A stretch of DNA of 64,000 nt from JBHOQS01 sp042408875 (GCA_042408875.1 JBHOQS010000022.1:186001-250000), one strand, 5' to 3'; shown: positions 44,646-54,503, counted from the first letter of the stretch. Numbers and translations: made by a program. Notes: generated by a model not told the origin, from the sequence alone.

Positions 44646-45767
44646 ATGGCCGACACCGTTGCCATTCCACAGCAGCCGGCAGCGCACTCCGGCCTCTCCG
44701 GTGCCGTGGCAGAGCGCGTCCTGGAAATTCACGACCTGCATGTGCACTTCTATACCCAGTTGGGCATCGTGCGCGCGGTGAACGGGGTCAGCCTGAGCAT
44801 TCCGCGCGGCAAGGTGTTGGGCGTGGTGGGAGAGAGCGGCTGCGGGAAGAGCATTACTGCGCTCAGTATCCTGCAGCTTGTGCCCCCGCCCGGCAAGATT
44901 GTTGCCGGACGCATCCTCTTCTGGGACAAGGGCGCGGCTCAGCCAGTCAACCTGCTCGACTATGACCGGCATAGCCCGCAGATGCGCAGCATCCGTGGTG
45001 GCAAGATCAGCATGATCTTCCAGGAGCCGATGACTTCTCTCAACCCCTGCTACACGATCGGCGACCAGATCATGGAGGCGATCCTGCTGCACCAGACACC
45101 CCACCGCGGCGAGGCGAAGGCGCGCGCCATCCAGATCCTGCACCGGGTCGGCATGCCGAACCCGGAGCGGGTGTTTTCCATGTATCCGCACCAGCTCAGC
45201 GGTGGCATGCGCCAGCGCGCGATGATCGCTATGGCCCTCTCGTGCACGCCTGAGCTCTTGATCGCCGACGAGCCGACCACAGCGCTCGATGTAACCACCG
45301 AGGCGCAGATCCTGGACCTCATGCGTGAGCTCCAGCAGGAGTACGGCATGTCCATCATGTACGTCACCCATAACCTCGGCGTCGTGGCTCAGATGTGCGA
45401 TGAGGTGGCGGTGATGTACCTGGGGCGCATTGTTGAACGAGCCACCGTGGAAGAGCTTTTCTACAACCCGAAGCATCCCTACACGCTCGCGCTCATGCGC
45501 TCGATCCCGCGTCTGGGAGCACAGCGGAAAGTTCACCTGCAAGTCATCAGCGGCAACGTCCCGGATCCCTACACCGTGGTGCCGGGCTGTCCCTTCCACC
45601 CGCGTTGCCCGAGCGCCATCCCAGGGGTGTGCGATCGCCTGGTACCGGCTGAGACCTCGATCGACGGGGCGCCGCACCACACAGTGCGCTGCCACCTGTA
45701 TCCTGGAAGCACGGTCGAGACGGCGGACGTGCATGGGGCGGTGGTCACGCCCGCTCCCTCGCGGTGA
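44646..45767 (+). CDS. ABC transporter ATPase, DppD/OppD type
   Basis: About 373 residues. Walker A is GVVGESGCGKSITALSIL, Q-loop MIFQEPMTSLNP, signature HQLSGGMRQRAMIAMALS, Walker B LLIADEPTTALDVTTEA, switch His VTHNLGVVA. The C-terminal cysteine cluster CPFHPRCPSAIPGVC is typical of the oligopeptide group, where it can hold an iron-sulfur cluster. ATG 44646 has GAGGAG 9 nt upstream. It pairs with the next ATPase to drive import. Confidence 0.93.
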   Translation: MADTVAIPQQPAAHSGLSGAVAERVLEIHDLHVHFYTQLGIVRAVNGVSLSIPRGKVLGVVGESGCGKSITALSILQLVPPPGKIVAGRILFWDKGAAQPVNLLDYDRHSPQMRSIRGGKISMIFQEPMTSLNPCYTIGDQIMEAILLHQTPHRGEAKARAIQILHRVGMPNPERVFSMYPHQLSGGMRQRAMIAMALSCTPELLIADEPTTALDVTTEAQILDLMRELQQEYGMSIMYVTHNLGVVAQMCDEVAVMYLGRIVERATVEELFYNPKHPYTLALMRSIPRLGAQRKVHLQVISGNVPDPYTVVPGCPFHPRCPSAIPGVCDRLVPAETSIDGAPHHTVRCHLYPGSTVETADVHGAVVTPAPSR

Positions 45768-45904
45768 GGTTATGCCCGGACATGAAAGCAGCGGGGTGAG
45801 GCAGAGGCGATGCAGGGTGGTACAGGGCGGTACGGTACGGGAAGGTCCAACGCAGCCGCGACAGACTACATCGAGCATACCGGCGCGCCGGCGAGGGAAG
45901 AACA

Positions 45905-47089
45905 ATGAGCGCACCAGCTCAGCAGACAGAGCGTAGGACCGCAGATGCTGTACAGGGTAACGGGACGTCGAAAGAGGTCCTTCTGGAAGTGCGGGACCTG
46001 AAGAAGTACTTCCCGCTCCACGGAGGATTGTTCCGCCGCGTCGTCGGACAGGTCAAGGCCGTGGACGGCATCTCGTTTACCCTGCACAAGGGCGAGACAC
46101 TGGGCCTGGTCGGCGAGAGCGGCTGTGGGAAGACCACGGCTGGACGCAGCATCATCCGCCTGTATGAGCCCACTGCCGGTGAGGTGATCTTCCACGACCC
46201 CGACTGGGGCCCAGTGCACATGGAGAAGCTTGACGGGCCCCGGCTGCGCCACGTCTGGACGCACATGCAGATGATCTTCCAGGACCCCTTCTCGTCCTTG
46301 GACCCGCGCATGACGGTAGGGCGCATCATCGCCGAGCCGCTGATCATCCACCGGCGCTACCAGGGCCGGGTGTTGTGGGACCGCGTGGCGGAACTCCTCA
46401 CGCTCGTGGGCCTGCGTCCTGAGCACATGAGCCGCTACCCGCACGCTTTCAGTGGTGGTCAGCGGCAGCGCATCGGCATTGCCCGAGCCCTCGCGCTCAA
46501 TCCCACGCTGGTGATCTGCGACGAGCCGGTCTCGGCCCTGGACGTCTCGGTGCAGGCGCAGATTCTCAATCTCCTGGGCGACCTCCAGCAGCAGCTCGGT
46601 CTCAGCTATCTGCTGATTGCCCATGACCTGAGCGTGGTGTGGCACATCGCCGATCGCGTCGCGGTGATGTATGTGGGCCACCTTGTGGAGGTTGCGCCTA
46701 CGGAGTCACTCTTCTTCACGCCGAAGATGCCCTACACGGAGGCGCTCCTGGCCGCTATTCCGAAGCCTGATCCGCGGGCCCGCACGCGGCCGGTGCGCCT
46801 GCCGGGCGAGGTACCCAGTCCGGCAAACCCGCCCAGTGGCTGTCCGTTCCACCCGCGCTGTCCGTATGTGCAAGAGATCTGCCGGAAGGAGCGGCCGCTG
46901 TTGCGGCTGGTAGGACAGGAGCACTGGGCGGCCTGCCATTTCGCCGAGACGTTATCGCTGCGCGGTGTGCCGCGGTTGACCGAACTGCCGGCGTTACATC
47001 GGCCTCCTGCACCCGCCGCGGCCGGGTCGGTCCAGGGCACGATCCCGCAGCCCGGCCAGACAAGCGGGCATACTGACGTACAGGCTTAG
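45905..47089 (+). CDS. ABC transporter ATPase, DppF/OppF type
   Basis: 394 residues. LKKYFPLHGGLFRRVVGQVK, Walker A GLVGESGCGKTTAGRSIIR, QMIFQDPFSSLDPRMTVG, AFSGGQRQRIGIARALAL, CDEPVSALDVSVQAQ and the C-terminal CPFHPRCPYVQEIC. It ends with a proline/alanine-rich tail. A 137-bp gap separates it from the first ATPase gene. It is the last gene of the operon and converges on an MFS gene with only 43 bp between, where I see no terminator. Confidence 0.93.
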   Translation: MSAPAQQTERRTADAVQGNGTSKEVLLEVRDLKKYFPLHGGLFRRVVGQVKAVDGISFTLHKGETLGLVGESGCGKTTAGRSIIRLYEPTAGEVIFHDPDWGPVHMEKLDGPRLRHVWTHMQMIFQDPFSSLDPRMTVGRIIAEPLIIHRRYQGRVLWDRVAELLTLVGLRPEHMSRYPHAFSGGQRQRIGIARALALNPTLVICDEPVSALDVSVQAQILNLLGDLQQQLGLSYLLIAHDLSVVWHIADRVAVMYVGHLVEVAPTESLFFTPKMPYTEALLAAIPKPDPRARTRPVRLPGEVPSPANPPSGCPFHPRCPYVQEICRKERPLLRLVGQEHWAACHFAETLSLRGVPRLTELPALHRPPAPAAAGSVQGTIPQPGQTSGHTDVQA

Positions 47090-47132
47090 GGCATACACGC
47101 AGCTCCCGCCAGGCAGTGTGGCGCAAGGCTGG

Positions 47133-48431
47133 TCAGTCCAGCTCCCGGAGCTCGCGGCGCGGCGTCGCCAGCGCCAGTGCCGCCGCGAGCACGATCAACG
47201 CCCCAAGCAGCACCGCGCCCGGCGCTCCGATCCGATCCGCCAGCGGGCCCAGCAGCGCCGAGCCAAGCGGCGTGAAGCCACGGAAGCTGAGCATATGCAG
47301 GCTCAGTACACGGGCGCGCAAGTGCCCTGGAGCAATGGTTTGCAGCAGCGTGCTTGCGGTGGTGCCAAAGGAGAGGTTCGCTGCCCCGATTCCTATGAGC
47401 AGCGCCGCGGCGAGCAGATACCACTGGCATAGGGCGAAAGCCGCCAGCAGCGCAGCGAACGCTACCATGCTCCCGACCAGGAAGAGGCCCTTCCGCCGCA
47501 CGCCGCCGATGGCGGCCAGGCCGAATGCGCCCAGAAGCGTCCCCGCACCCGCGGCCGAGGTCAAGTAAGACTGGAAGATCAACTGCGTCTCGTAAGGGCG
47601 GTCCGGCGCCAGCACATCCTTGATGAACGCCGGGAGCAGCTGGATGTACGAGCGTGCGAAGAGGCTGGTTACTGCTGTCAGCAGCACGACAGTCCACAGC
47701 ACTGGGTGGCCGCGCACATAACGCAGCCCTTCGACCAGGCTCTGGACCATCGTACTGTTGCCGGGCGCTACCGGGCGGCGCGGCACACGAATGACTGCCA
47801 GCGCGGCGAGGACGGCTCCGTAGCTGATAGCGTTCGCGTAGAATGCCCCAGCGACGCCGACGAACGGCACCAGCAGCCCGTAGAGCGCCGGTCCGGTGAA
47901 CGCCGCGCCATTGAACTGCGCAGACTCCAGGCTGTTCGCGCTCATCAGGTCTTCTTTCGGCACCAGGTCCGGGGTCAGCGCACGGCGCGCCGGCTGGTCG
48001 AAAGACTGGAGCGTGGCTGTCACCAGGCTGTAGGCGAGGAGGTGCCAGGGCTGGACCAGGCGGGTCGAGACGAGCACGGCCAGGCCAAGAGCCAGCAACG
48101 CCTGCGCACCCTGCGTACAGAAGAGCAGCCGCACGCGATCGACCCGATCGGCCACCACACCCCCGATCAGCGGGAAGGCCAGCAGAGGCACCGCGCTGGC
48201 TAGACCGATCATGCCCAGCATCGCCTTCGAGCCGGTCAGGTCGTACATCAGGAACCCGGTGGCGACGAGCTGCATCCAGGTGCCGGTGTTGGAGATGATG
48301 AGGCTGAGCCAGAAGATAGCGAAGTCGCGATGCCGCAGCGCGCCGAAGCGGCGCCTGGACCGCGGCTGCTCGAGCGTGATGCCGGCAGTAACCGCTGCAC
48401 TGCCCTGTATCACCGGCTCAGACGTGCTCAT
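47133..48431 (-). CDS. MFS transporter (DHA3/EntS-like)
   Basis: About 432 residues, 12 helices. RHRDFAIFWLSLIISNTGTW, IGGVVADRVDRVRLLFCTQG, SFDQPARRALTPDLVPKEDL and LRARVLSLHMLSFRGFTPLG are family hallmarks. Probably a drug, siderophore or metabolite exporter; substrate unreadable. I chose ATG 48431, which follows GGAGGAG at 11 nt, over the upstream GTG. It is a paralogue of the 30518 transporter. Confidence 0.87.
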   Translation of the reverse strand: MSTSEPVIQGSAAVTAGITLEQPRSRRRFGALRHRDFAIFWLSLIISNTGTWMQLVATGFLMYDLTGSKAMLGMIGLASAVPLLAFPLIGGVVADRVDRVRLLFCTQGAQALLALGLAVLVSTRLVQPWHLLAYSLVTATLQSFDQPARRALTPDLVPKEDLMSANSLESAQFNGAAFTGPALYGLLVPFVGVAGAFYANAISYGAVLAALAVIRVPRRPVAPGNSTMVQSLVEGLRYVRGHPVLWTVVLLTAVTSLFARSYIQLLPAFIKDVLAPDRPYETQLIFQSYLTSAAGAGTLLGAFGLAAIGGVRRKGLFLVGSMVAFAALLAAFALCQWYLLAAALLIGIGAANLSFGTTASTLLQTIAPGHLRARVLSLHMLSFRGFTPLGSALLGPLADRIGAPGAVLLGALIVLAAALALATPRRELRELD

Positions 48432-48612
48432 GCCTGGCGGCACTCCTCCGGACGGCATTATTGTCGAACGGGCCAGCGCAGAGGTCAAGAGGTGTCCACG
48501 GCGCAGGAAACTTCACCGCAGAGCCGCTCGACTGTCCGCGCTGCCCGCGGAACCTCCCTGCAAAGCGGGCTCGCATGGCAAGTATCACGGCCCTGGATGG
48601 CAAACGCAGGCC

Positions 48613-50574
48613 CTATCGATTGCTCGTCCAGGCGTCGAGCGGCACAAGCTTCGGCTCGCTGCCGCGCACCGCGCCGGGGGCCAGTAGGACGGCAATCCTG
48701 GTGGACGTGACTTTCTCCGGCAGGCGCACCACCAGCTTCTTCACGCCCGGAGCCGGGCGCTGCGGCGGCGGGATGTGCACCGGCGCGACCTCAAAACGTG
48801 CCCCGGCTGGAGCGAGCAGACGCGCCTCCAGCGATTGCCCGTTGCTCGTCAGCATCGCTCGCTCACCGTTGACAGCCACCTCCGCCCCGGTATGCATGGC
48901 CCAGACGGCCTCCACCGGTCTGGCCGCCTCGATCTCGTCCTGCACGAGCACGCGACTGCGTCCATCCACCAGGGCAATGCCCCGGCGCACCCGGGTTGCG
49001 CCGACGGGCGCGTACGCAGCCGTGAGATCGGCAATAGCGAAGGCATTGTCCGGGCGTGACTGGAAGGCTGTCAGCGGTGCGACGGCGCGAGGGTCCTGGT
49101 TCTGCCCATCCAGCAGAAGGGTGTTATGGCCCTCAGTGCGCAGCCGGTAGTACGTCCAGCGTTGATTGCCGAAGTAGCCGGGCAGGTTGTAGTCATCGGG
49201 CCCCAGATCGAGTGCCCAGCGCCGGCCCAGGGCGTCTAGCACGAACGTCCCCAGGTCCAGGTGGGAGTGGTTCGCCTTGTTGTCCCCGCCCTTAAAGCCG
49301 ACGTAGATGGCCTGGCGATCGGTCCATGATGACCGGAAGAACGCTAGATGAGTCGCGACATACCGGGCGTCAAGCGGCACGCGGGCTAGATCGTCCCTGC
49401 TCCCGCGCGGATCGTACCAGAGCAGGTCAGCGGCGCTGACCCGGCCGGCGGCGGCCTCGCGGGCGGCCCAAGCAAGGAGGGGCTGGTCGTAGCGGCGGGC
49501 CAGCCAGAACAGCGCTGGCTCATCGCCGGCACGTTCACCGGCATCGGCGAAGTTAAAAAACAACCCGGTTGGGCCCACGCTGTGTACCCGGAAGAGCCCT
49601 GCGCCGGCCAGCCCCGGCAGATCGCTTAAGCCAAAGTCCGTGCCCAGCGCGCTCTGCAAAGCGGCGAAGACGAGCACCGTATAACGGGTAGCGTAGCTCC
49701 AGTACCCAGGCCCTTCGGCCCAGGCACCATCCGGCGCGTACGAGGCCAGTGCATACGGCAGGCCCGAGAGCGCCTGCACCAGCAGATAGCGCGCCAGCTC
49801 CGGCTCCTCATCAGCCACCGCCAGCGCGGCTGTGGCGATGCCGCCGTTACAGACGTTGTTCCAGTTGAACGGGTTCTTCGCCCACCAGGCACCTGAGCGG
49901 TACGCTCGCTCGGCTGCGCGCAGCCCTTTCTCCACGAGCGCCGTGCGGATCGTTTCACGGTCCTCTGCCGGCAATGCCTCAAACAGCCAGTCATAGCCGA
50001 TGGCGAAGGCATGGCTCATCTCTGCCACGTCGAGGAAGTGCGAGGGGTTCCAGTCGGAGAATGACGCTGCCGCAAGCAGCTCAGTGCGAGCGCGCTCGAG
50101 CCAGCGCCGGTCGCCATCGAGCCGGAACAAGAGCGCCAGCGTATACACGCGGTCGAGCGCACGGCGGCTCATCTCCAGCAACCGTGGCCCGACCAGCACC
50201 CGCTCCACTGGCGGCTCAGTGAGGATGCCGGCTGCCTTCCGCACTAGCGCCTGATGATACACGCGAGCCACTGGATCGCTCGCAATCGCCTGTTTGAGTG
50301 CCTCGAGGCGGTCAGGCAGCAGAAGCCGCGGATGGCCGGGGCGAAGGGTTTGCAGAATAGTATCTTCAGCTGGAAGCATTGCCTTTCCCGTCCGTACAGG
50401 TGTTGAAGTGGCGCGGGCGCCCACGCGAACCGCAGTAAGCCCGGAGCCGCTCACTGGCGCGCCCGTGCTCCCGCGACACGCTGGCGCGAGTGCGCCGGCA
50501 ACAAGCGTCTGAAGGCCGCGGATGATGGCGCGAACGCAGCGGCGGCGGTCAAGCACTGGACGTGCTGGCAGCAT
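48613..50574 (-). CDS. Heparinase II/III-family polysaccharide lyase-like protein
   Basis: About 653 residues. The N-terminus has a basic signal-like stretch (RRRCVRAIIRGLQTLVAGA, then LAPAC, a possible lipobox). An alpha/alpha-toroid follows (HPRLLLPDRLEALKQAIASD, SHAFAIGYDWLFEALPAEDR and WAKNPFNWNNVCNGGIATAA). The Hep_II_III beta-domain then carries KGGDNKANHSHLDLGTFVLD and RTEGHNTLLLDGQ. It likely acts on an acidic or plant polysaccharide outside the membrane. ATG 50574 is supported by a -10 ten bases upstream; ATG 50382 would remove the signal. Confidence 0.8.
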   Translation of the reverse strand: MLPARPVLDRRRCVRAIIRGLQTLVAGALAPACRGSTGAPVSGSGLTAVRVGARATSTPVRTGKAMLPAEDTILQTLRPGHPRLLLPDRLEALKQAIASDPVARVYHQALVRKAAGILTEPPVERVLVGPRLLEMSRRALDRVYTLALLFRLDGDRRWLERARTELLAAASFSDWNPSHFLDVAEMSHAFAIGYDWLFEALPAEDRETIRTALVEKGLRAAERAYRSGAWWAKNPFNWNNVCNGGIATAALAVADEEPELARYLLVQALSGLPYALASYAPDGAWAEGPGYWSYATRYTVLVFAALQSALGTDFGLSDLPGLAGAGLFRVHSVGPTGLFFNFADAGERAGDEPALFWLARRYDQPLLAWAAREAAAGRVSAADLLWYDPRGSRDDLARVPLDARYVATHLAFFRSSWTDRQAIYVGFKGGDNKANHSHLDLGTFVLDALGRRWALDLGPDDYNLPGYFGNQRWTYYRLRTEGHNTLLLDGQNQDPRAVAPLTAFQSRPDNAFAIADLTAAYAPVGATRVRRGIALVDGRSRVLVQDEIEAARPVEAVWAMHTGAEVAVNGERAMLTSNGQSLEARLLAPAGARFEVAPVHIPPPQRPAPGVKKLVVRLPEKVTSTRIAVLLAPGAVRGSEPKLVPLDAWTSNR

Positions 50575-50584
50575 GGGCACGCCG

Positions 50585-50593
50585 ATTCTAACA
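50585..50593 (-). promoter_or_regulatory. Extended -10 close to the heparinase-like gene start
   Basis: Minus strand TGTTAGAAT, with TAGAAT at 50590-50585 and the ATG 10 nt later. The transcript would have almost no leader, and no ribosome site is visible. Confidence 0.45.
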
Positions 50594-50740
50594 CAGAGCG
50601 GAGGCGCGAACACTGCCGGGCACAGCGTGATGTCTGTTGACACAGCAGCCGGTCATAAGCATACTGCCCCCGTGCGCAGCATGGCGTGCCTCGTCACTGT
50701 TGTAGTATCGTAGCGCTTCGCCCCTGTGGAGGTGAGCAGC

Positions 50741-52477
50741 ATGGTGGCAGAGGAGACCTCCCAGCCGATCTACGAGGTCGAGGTTGAGCGCAATGTCCCT
50801 ATCCCCATGCGCGATGGCACGATCCTTCGTGCCGATCTCTACCGGCCGCGGGCTGAGGGACGCTTTCCGGTGCTGGTGGAAAGGGTCGCGTACGAGCTGG
50901 TCAGCCGCTGCAAGGCCAACGGAGAGTATTATGCTTCTCGCGGCTACGTGTTCGTCGGGCAGAATGTGCGCGGGGCGTTCGCTTCGGAGGGCGAGTTCGA
51001 CCCCTTCCGCGACGATGGCTGGGGCGCCAACCGCGACGGCTACGATACCATCGAGTGGGCTGCTGCCCAGCCGTGGTCAAACGGCAACGTCGGCATGGTA
51101 GACGGCTCCTACTCCGGCTTCACGCAGTACATGGTCGCCCCGACCCGCCCGCCGCACCTCAAGGCGCTCTTTGTGCGCGAGGCTGGTGGTGACCTCTACC
51201 GCGACTGGGTGTTCCGCGGCGGCGCCAACCAGCTCTCGTTCACGCGGAGCTGGACGATGCGCACCCGCCTTGCCCACTTGCGACACGAGAGCGCGCCTCC
51301 ACACGTCGCTGCTCGGCGCGCCCGGCTGGAGCGTGCGGTGGCAGAGCTGGAGAGCTGGTACAGCATGCTCCCCCTCAGATGGTGTCCACCGCTGGAGGGA
51401 GTGGCGGACTGGTACTTCACCCACCTCGCGCACCCGGAGGACGGCCCGTACTGGTGGCAGACCAACATGTGCCTGCGGTTCGCCGAGGTGGACGTGCCCA
51501 TCCTGCATTTCGGCGCCTGGTTCGACGTCTTCCTCGACGGCACCGTGCGCGCCTTCCAGGGCATCCGTGCGCACGGCCGGAGCGAGCACTGCCGGCGGAA
51601 CCAGCGCCTCATCATCGGTCCCTGGATCCATGGCCCTGGCGCCGCAGGCCGCTCGACTGCCGGCGAGCTGGACTTCGGCCCGCAGGCTGTCTTCGACCTG
51701 CAAGCCTACCGGCTGCGCTGGTACGATTACTGGCTCAAGGGTATGCAGAACGGGGTGATGGACGGGCCCGCGGTACGCATCTTTCTCATGGGCGACAACC
51801 GCTGGCTGGACTTCGATGACTGGCCGCCGCCGGGGATCATGTACCAGCCGCTGTACTTCCGTGCAGGCACCGGAGCGAGCGCGGCCTCGCTGAACAACGG
51901 CGGGCTCACCTTTGAGCCTCCCGGCTCAACAGAGCATCCGGACAGCTTTGTCTACGACCCCGACGACCCGGTGCCCAGCCTGTTGCTGTACCCTGAGCTT
52001 GGCCCGCGTGACCACCGGCAGGTCGAAGGGCGCATGCTTACGTACACTACTCCTGTGCTCGAGCGTGACCTCACCGTCATCGGGCCGGTCAGGGCCGTGC
52101 TGTACGCCATGTCGTCCGCGCTGGACACTGACTGGGTCGTGCGCCTCTGTGACGTCTGGCCAGATGGGCGCTCCATGTCCGTCTGTGACGGCATCCTGCG
52201 GGCGCGATACCGGCACTCGCTGGAGCGCCCTAAGCTTCTGACGCCGGGCACGGTCGAGCGCTTCGAAGTAGACCTGTGGTCAACGGCGCAGGTCTTCAAA
52301 GCTGGCCACCGCCTGCGCGTCCAGGTCGCCAGCAGCGACTTCCCACGCTACGATCGAAACCTCAACACCGGCGGACCGTTCGGCGAGGAAGCGCGCGGGC
52401 AGGTCGCAGTCAATACGGTCTTCCACGATGCGCTGCGGCCGTCGCGTCTGCTCCTGCCGGTGATGCGCGGTCCATAG
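50741..52477 (+). CDS. CocE/NonD-family (X-Pro dipeptidyl-peptidase-like) hydrolase
   Basis: About 578 residues. ATG 50741 has GGAGG 8 nt upstream. The alpha/beta-hydrolase domain opens NVPIPMRDGTILRADLYRP, then RGYVFVGQNVRGAFASEGEF, the nucleophile GMVDGSYSGFTQYM, and the helical cap. The C-terminal jelly-roll reads SDFPRYDRNLNTGGPF. This is the S15/CocE group, which hydrolyses esters, beta-lactam-like amides or X-Pro peptides. No signal peptide is seen. It is divergent from the heparinase-like gene and shares a 166-bp promoter region with it. Confidence 0.88.
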   Translation: MVAEETSQPIYEVEVERNVPIPMRDGTILRADLYRPRAEGRFPVLVERVAYELVSRCKANGEYYASRGYVFVGQNVRGAFASEGEFDPFRDDGWGANRDGYDTIEWAAAQPWSNGNVGMVDGSYSGFTQYMVAPTRPPHLKALFVREAGGDLYRDWVFRGGANQLSFTRSWTMRTRLAHLRHESAPPHVAARRARLERAVAELESWYSMLPLRWCPPLEGVADWYFTHLAHPEDGPYWWQTNMCLRFAEVDVPILHFGAWFDVFLDGTVRAFQGIRAHGRSEHCRRNQRLIIGPWIHGPGAAGRSTAGELDFGPQAVFDLQAYRLRWYDYWLKGMQNGVMDGPAVRIFLMGDNRWLDFDDWPPPGIMYQPLYFRAGTGASAASLNNGGLTFEPPGSTEHPDSFVYDPDDPVPSLLLYPELGPRDHRQVEGRMLTYTTPVLERDLTVIGPVRAVLYAMSSALDTDWVVRLCDVWPDGRSMSVCDGILRARYRHSLERPKLLTPGTVERFEVDLWSTAQVFKAGHRLRVQVASSDFPRYDRNLNTGGPFGEEARGQVAVNTVFHDALRPSRLLLPVMRGP

Positions 52478-52939
52478 CCCTGGCTCCGCCCGGCCGACGT
52501 AGCTCTTGCAGGTGAGATAGCCCATCCATGCATAGCAGGCGAAGAGCGTGGCGCAGCGCAGCGGCCAGCCCCCGGCCAGTCGCGCGGCTGGCCTCGACCG
52601 CTGGCCGGGTCATGACGAAGCGATCGACCAGCACAGGACAATGCCTGAAGGCTGTCAGGCAGCAATTATAGACCTGCCGGCAATCAGCGGTCTCGAGGAT
52701 GATGGGATGATGAGGATGATAACGACGCGGATGATGAGTAGATCGGCGTCGCTACGGGGAAGTCGGCGTGCCGTGCACGAACAAGCCGAACAGGAAGATC
52801 GCCTCGACTCCAGGGCACTGTGCGCCAGCTCGTTCAGCAGCCTGGCGGAGCTCAGCGAGCACCGCCTCACCATTGATGAATCTGCTGGCGGCATAGCTCG
52901 TAAATGGCGGGTGCATCCCGGAGCAACTGTAACACAGGA
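52478..52939. other. Non-coding or decayed stretch
   Basis: About 460 bp without a supportable gene. It includes a GATGAT stutter (around 52695-52742). Confidence 0.5.
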
Positions 52940-53324
52940 ACGCGTACTACACACTCACCCACGGCGATCCCGCCTTCATCCATCAGCATGTGGTGGATGC
53001 GTGGACTGCACAGCATGCAGATGAACAGACCAAGCCGATCGCTCTGACGTTTGCGCTCGTGGGGCTCTCCCTGCAGGTTGGCCTGGGTTTTCAGGACGGC
53101 AGGTGCAGCGCGTGCACATGGCTCTCGCTCGTCGCAGGTGGAACTGGCCGTCGTTTGTCCCGCCGCGCCAGCGAGGCTCGATCACCGCAAGCCAGGTGAT
53201 AGCTGCCCCCGCTGGCCCTGAGCGAGACAGGGCCAGCGATGCGTGGTGTGCCTCGGTCTGGGAGGCGTTTCGAGATAGCCACGAAGAAGTAGCCGAGCTC
53301 CTGAGGCGGTACGGGATCGTGTGA
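52940..53324 (+). pseudogene. Frameshifted DUF5946-like gene remnant
   Basis: One frame encodes YYTLTHGDPAFIHQHVVDAW, then TAQHADEQTKPIALTFALVG and LSLQVGLGFQD. Near 53098-53106 the match moves to another frame: QVQRVHMALARRRWNWPSF, then SITASQVIAAPAGPERD, AWCASVWEAFRD and TGA at 53322. Read together these make a continuous protein resembling small uncharacterised DUF5946-type proteins. The join needs a one-base indel, and an in-frame TAA lies just upstream of the first block, so the N-terminus is lost too. Family name is from memory. Confidence 0.6.
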
Positions 53325-53373
53325 GAGATTGTCCTGGTACGAGTTGTGATTGACTCGTCGATGAGGCGCAACC

Positions 53374-53958
53374 ATGAACTCAGAACAGCCTACCTGGATC
53401 GCTCTCCTGCGCGGCGTTGGTCCCGGCATCCGGCAGATCCCGATGCCGGATCTCTGCGCAGTGTGCGTCGCGCTCGGTTGGAGCCATGTGCAGAGCTATA
53501 TCCAGAGCGGCAATCTGGTCTTTCAGGCGCACGGCGCACCTGCTGGCCTGGAGGTTGATCTCGAGGGCGCCATTCAGGCGCGCTTTGGGTTCGAGGTTCC
53601 GGTCATTGTGCGTTCGGCTGCGGACTGGGCTGGCTATGTCCAGACTAACCCGTTGCGCGCAATTGCAGAGAGGGAGCCTGCCCGCGTCATGCTGGTGCTG
53701 GCGAAGCGGCCCTTGGTGGCGAGCATTGAACGTGAGTTCCAAGCCCTGGCGACCAACGGTGAGCATGTGGCGCGAGCTGGCAGCGCGCTCTGGATCTACT
53801 TTCCGAACGGCGCCGGCCGCTCGAAGCTCTCGCCGGGTCTACTGGACCGGCTCGTCGGTTCGCCGGTCACGACGCGGAACTGGCGGACTGTGCTGCGGCT
53901 TCAGGCCATGGCGGGCACGATGGCGCGGCAGGGGGAGATGGAGCCCCATCGTCCTTGA
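53374..53958 (+). CDS. DUF1697 family protein
   Basis: 194 residues, ATG start. WIALLRGVGPGIRQIPMPDL, GWSHVQSYIQSGNLVFQAHG, FGFEVPVIVRSAADW and the C-terminal SPVTTRNWRTVLRLQAMA match the DUF1697 consensus (RGINVGG..., YIQSGNVVF, T.RNW.T...L). The canonical RGINVGG is degraded to RGVGPG. The function of the family is unknown. It stands alone between the pseudogene and the trp leader. Confidence 0.85.
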   Translation: MNSEQPTWIALLRGVGPGIRQIPMPDLCAVCVALGWSHVQSYIQSGNLVFQAHGAPAGLEVDLEGAIQARFGFEVPVIVRSAADWAGYVQTNPLRAIAEREPARVMLVLAKRPLVASIEREFQALATNGEHVARAGSALWIYFPNGAGRSKLSPGLLDRLVGSPVTTRNWRTVLRLQAMAGTMARQGEMEPHRP

Positions 53959-54057
53959 CAGAATGGCGCACCTTCTCATATACTCAGACTACCCATTAGG
54001 GACACAGCAGGGTAGGGACCCAGTAGGGTTCAGAGTTACCCTTCAACACGACGAGAG

Positions 54058-54405
54058 TTCGGAACAGCGACGACCAGGACTAGTACGCTCCGGCAGAACG
54101 CCTCAGAGAGCCGGGGGCAGGTGAGAGCCCGGCGGCGGGAGCGGAGTGGAATGGACCTGCGAGCTGCGGCCTGAACGGCGCTGGCTTCCTTCGCCAGCGC
54201 TCAGTAGGCGCCGCCGGGTTGTCCCGCCGTTACCACGGGACCCGGTATGGATCGCTGCCATATGGATGGCGCTGTTGGCAGCGAGAGTACCGGCCAGAGC
54301 GAGGCGCCGTGCCTGCCCGAGGGCCGCAGGTGAGGCGCCTAAGTGGGGTGGCACCGCGGAAGGCGTGAACGCCCTTCGTCCCCAGCCGGACGAAGGGCGT
54401 TTTTG
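54058..54405 (+). promoter_or_regulatory. T-box riboswitch for tRNA-Trp, controlling the trp operon
   Basis: The core T-box sequence GGTGGCACCGCGG lies at 54347-54359, followed by a terminator hairpin and T-run. Stem I is at about 54058-54165 and contains GAGAGCC, GGTGAGAGCCC and the specifier loop GAATGGACC, in which TGG (54152-54154) is the tryptophan codon. Uncharged tRNA-Trp would pair with UGG and with the T-box bulge, stabilise the antiterminator and let transcription reach trpE. The upstream promoter was not located. Boundaries are approximate. Confidence 0.9.
54370..54404 (+). terminator. Terminator of the T-box leader
   Basis: CGCCCTTCGTCC (54370-54381) pairs perfectly with GGACGAAGGGCG (54388-54399), 6-nt loop, then TTTTT (54400-54404). 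Its 5' arm region would compete with the antiterminator formed by the T-box. Confidence 0.9.
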
Positions 54406-54479
54406 ATTCTGTTTCGTTGTCGATGCCGGTCGGATATCCATGCCGGCGTGGGAGAAGAGCCCGGGTGAGGGTCCATCCG

Positions 54480-54503
54480 GCCCTCTCTGTACGTGCAGAG
54501 GGC
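54480..54503 (+). repeat. Second hairpin between the T-box and trpE
   Basis: GCCCTCT (54480-54486)/AGAGGGC (54497-54503) with a 10-nt loop and no T-run. It is part of the 317-nt stretch between the terminator and trpE, which otherwise holds no supported gene. Confidence 0.5.

Noticed and set aside
44622..45914. 430-codon minus-strand open frame
   Set aside because: Antisense shadow of the DppD-type ATPase gene; His/Asp/Arg-rich with no family features.
47090..47132. Terminator between the importer operon and the convergent MFS gene
   Set aside because: No stem with a T-run could be drawn in the 43-bp gap.
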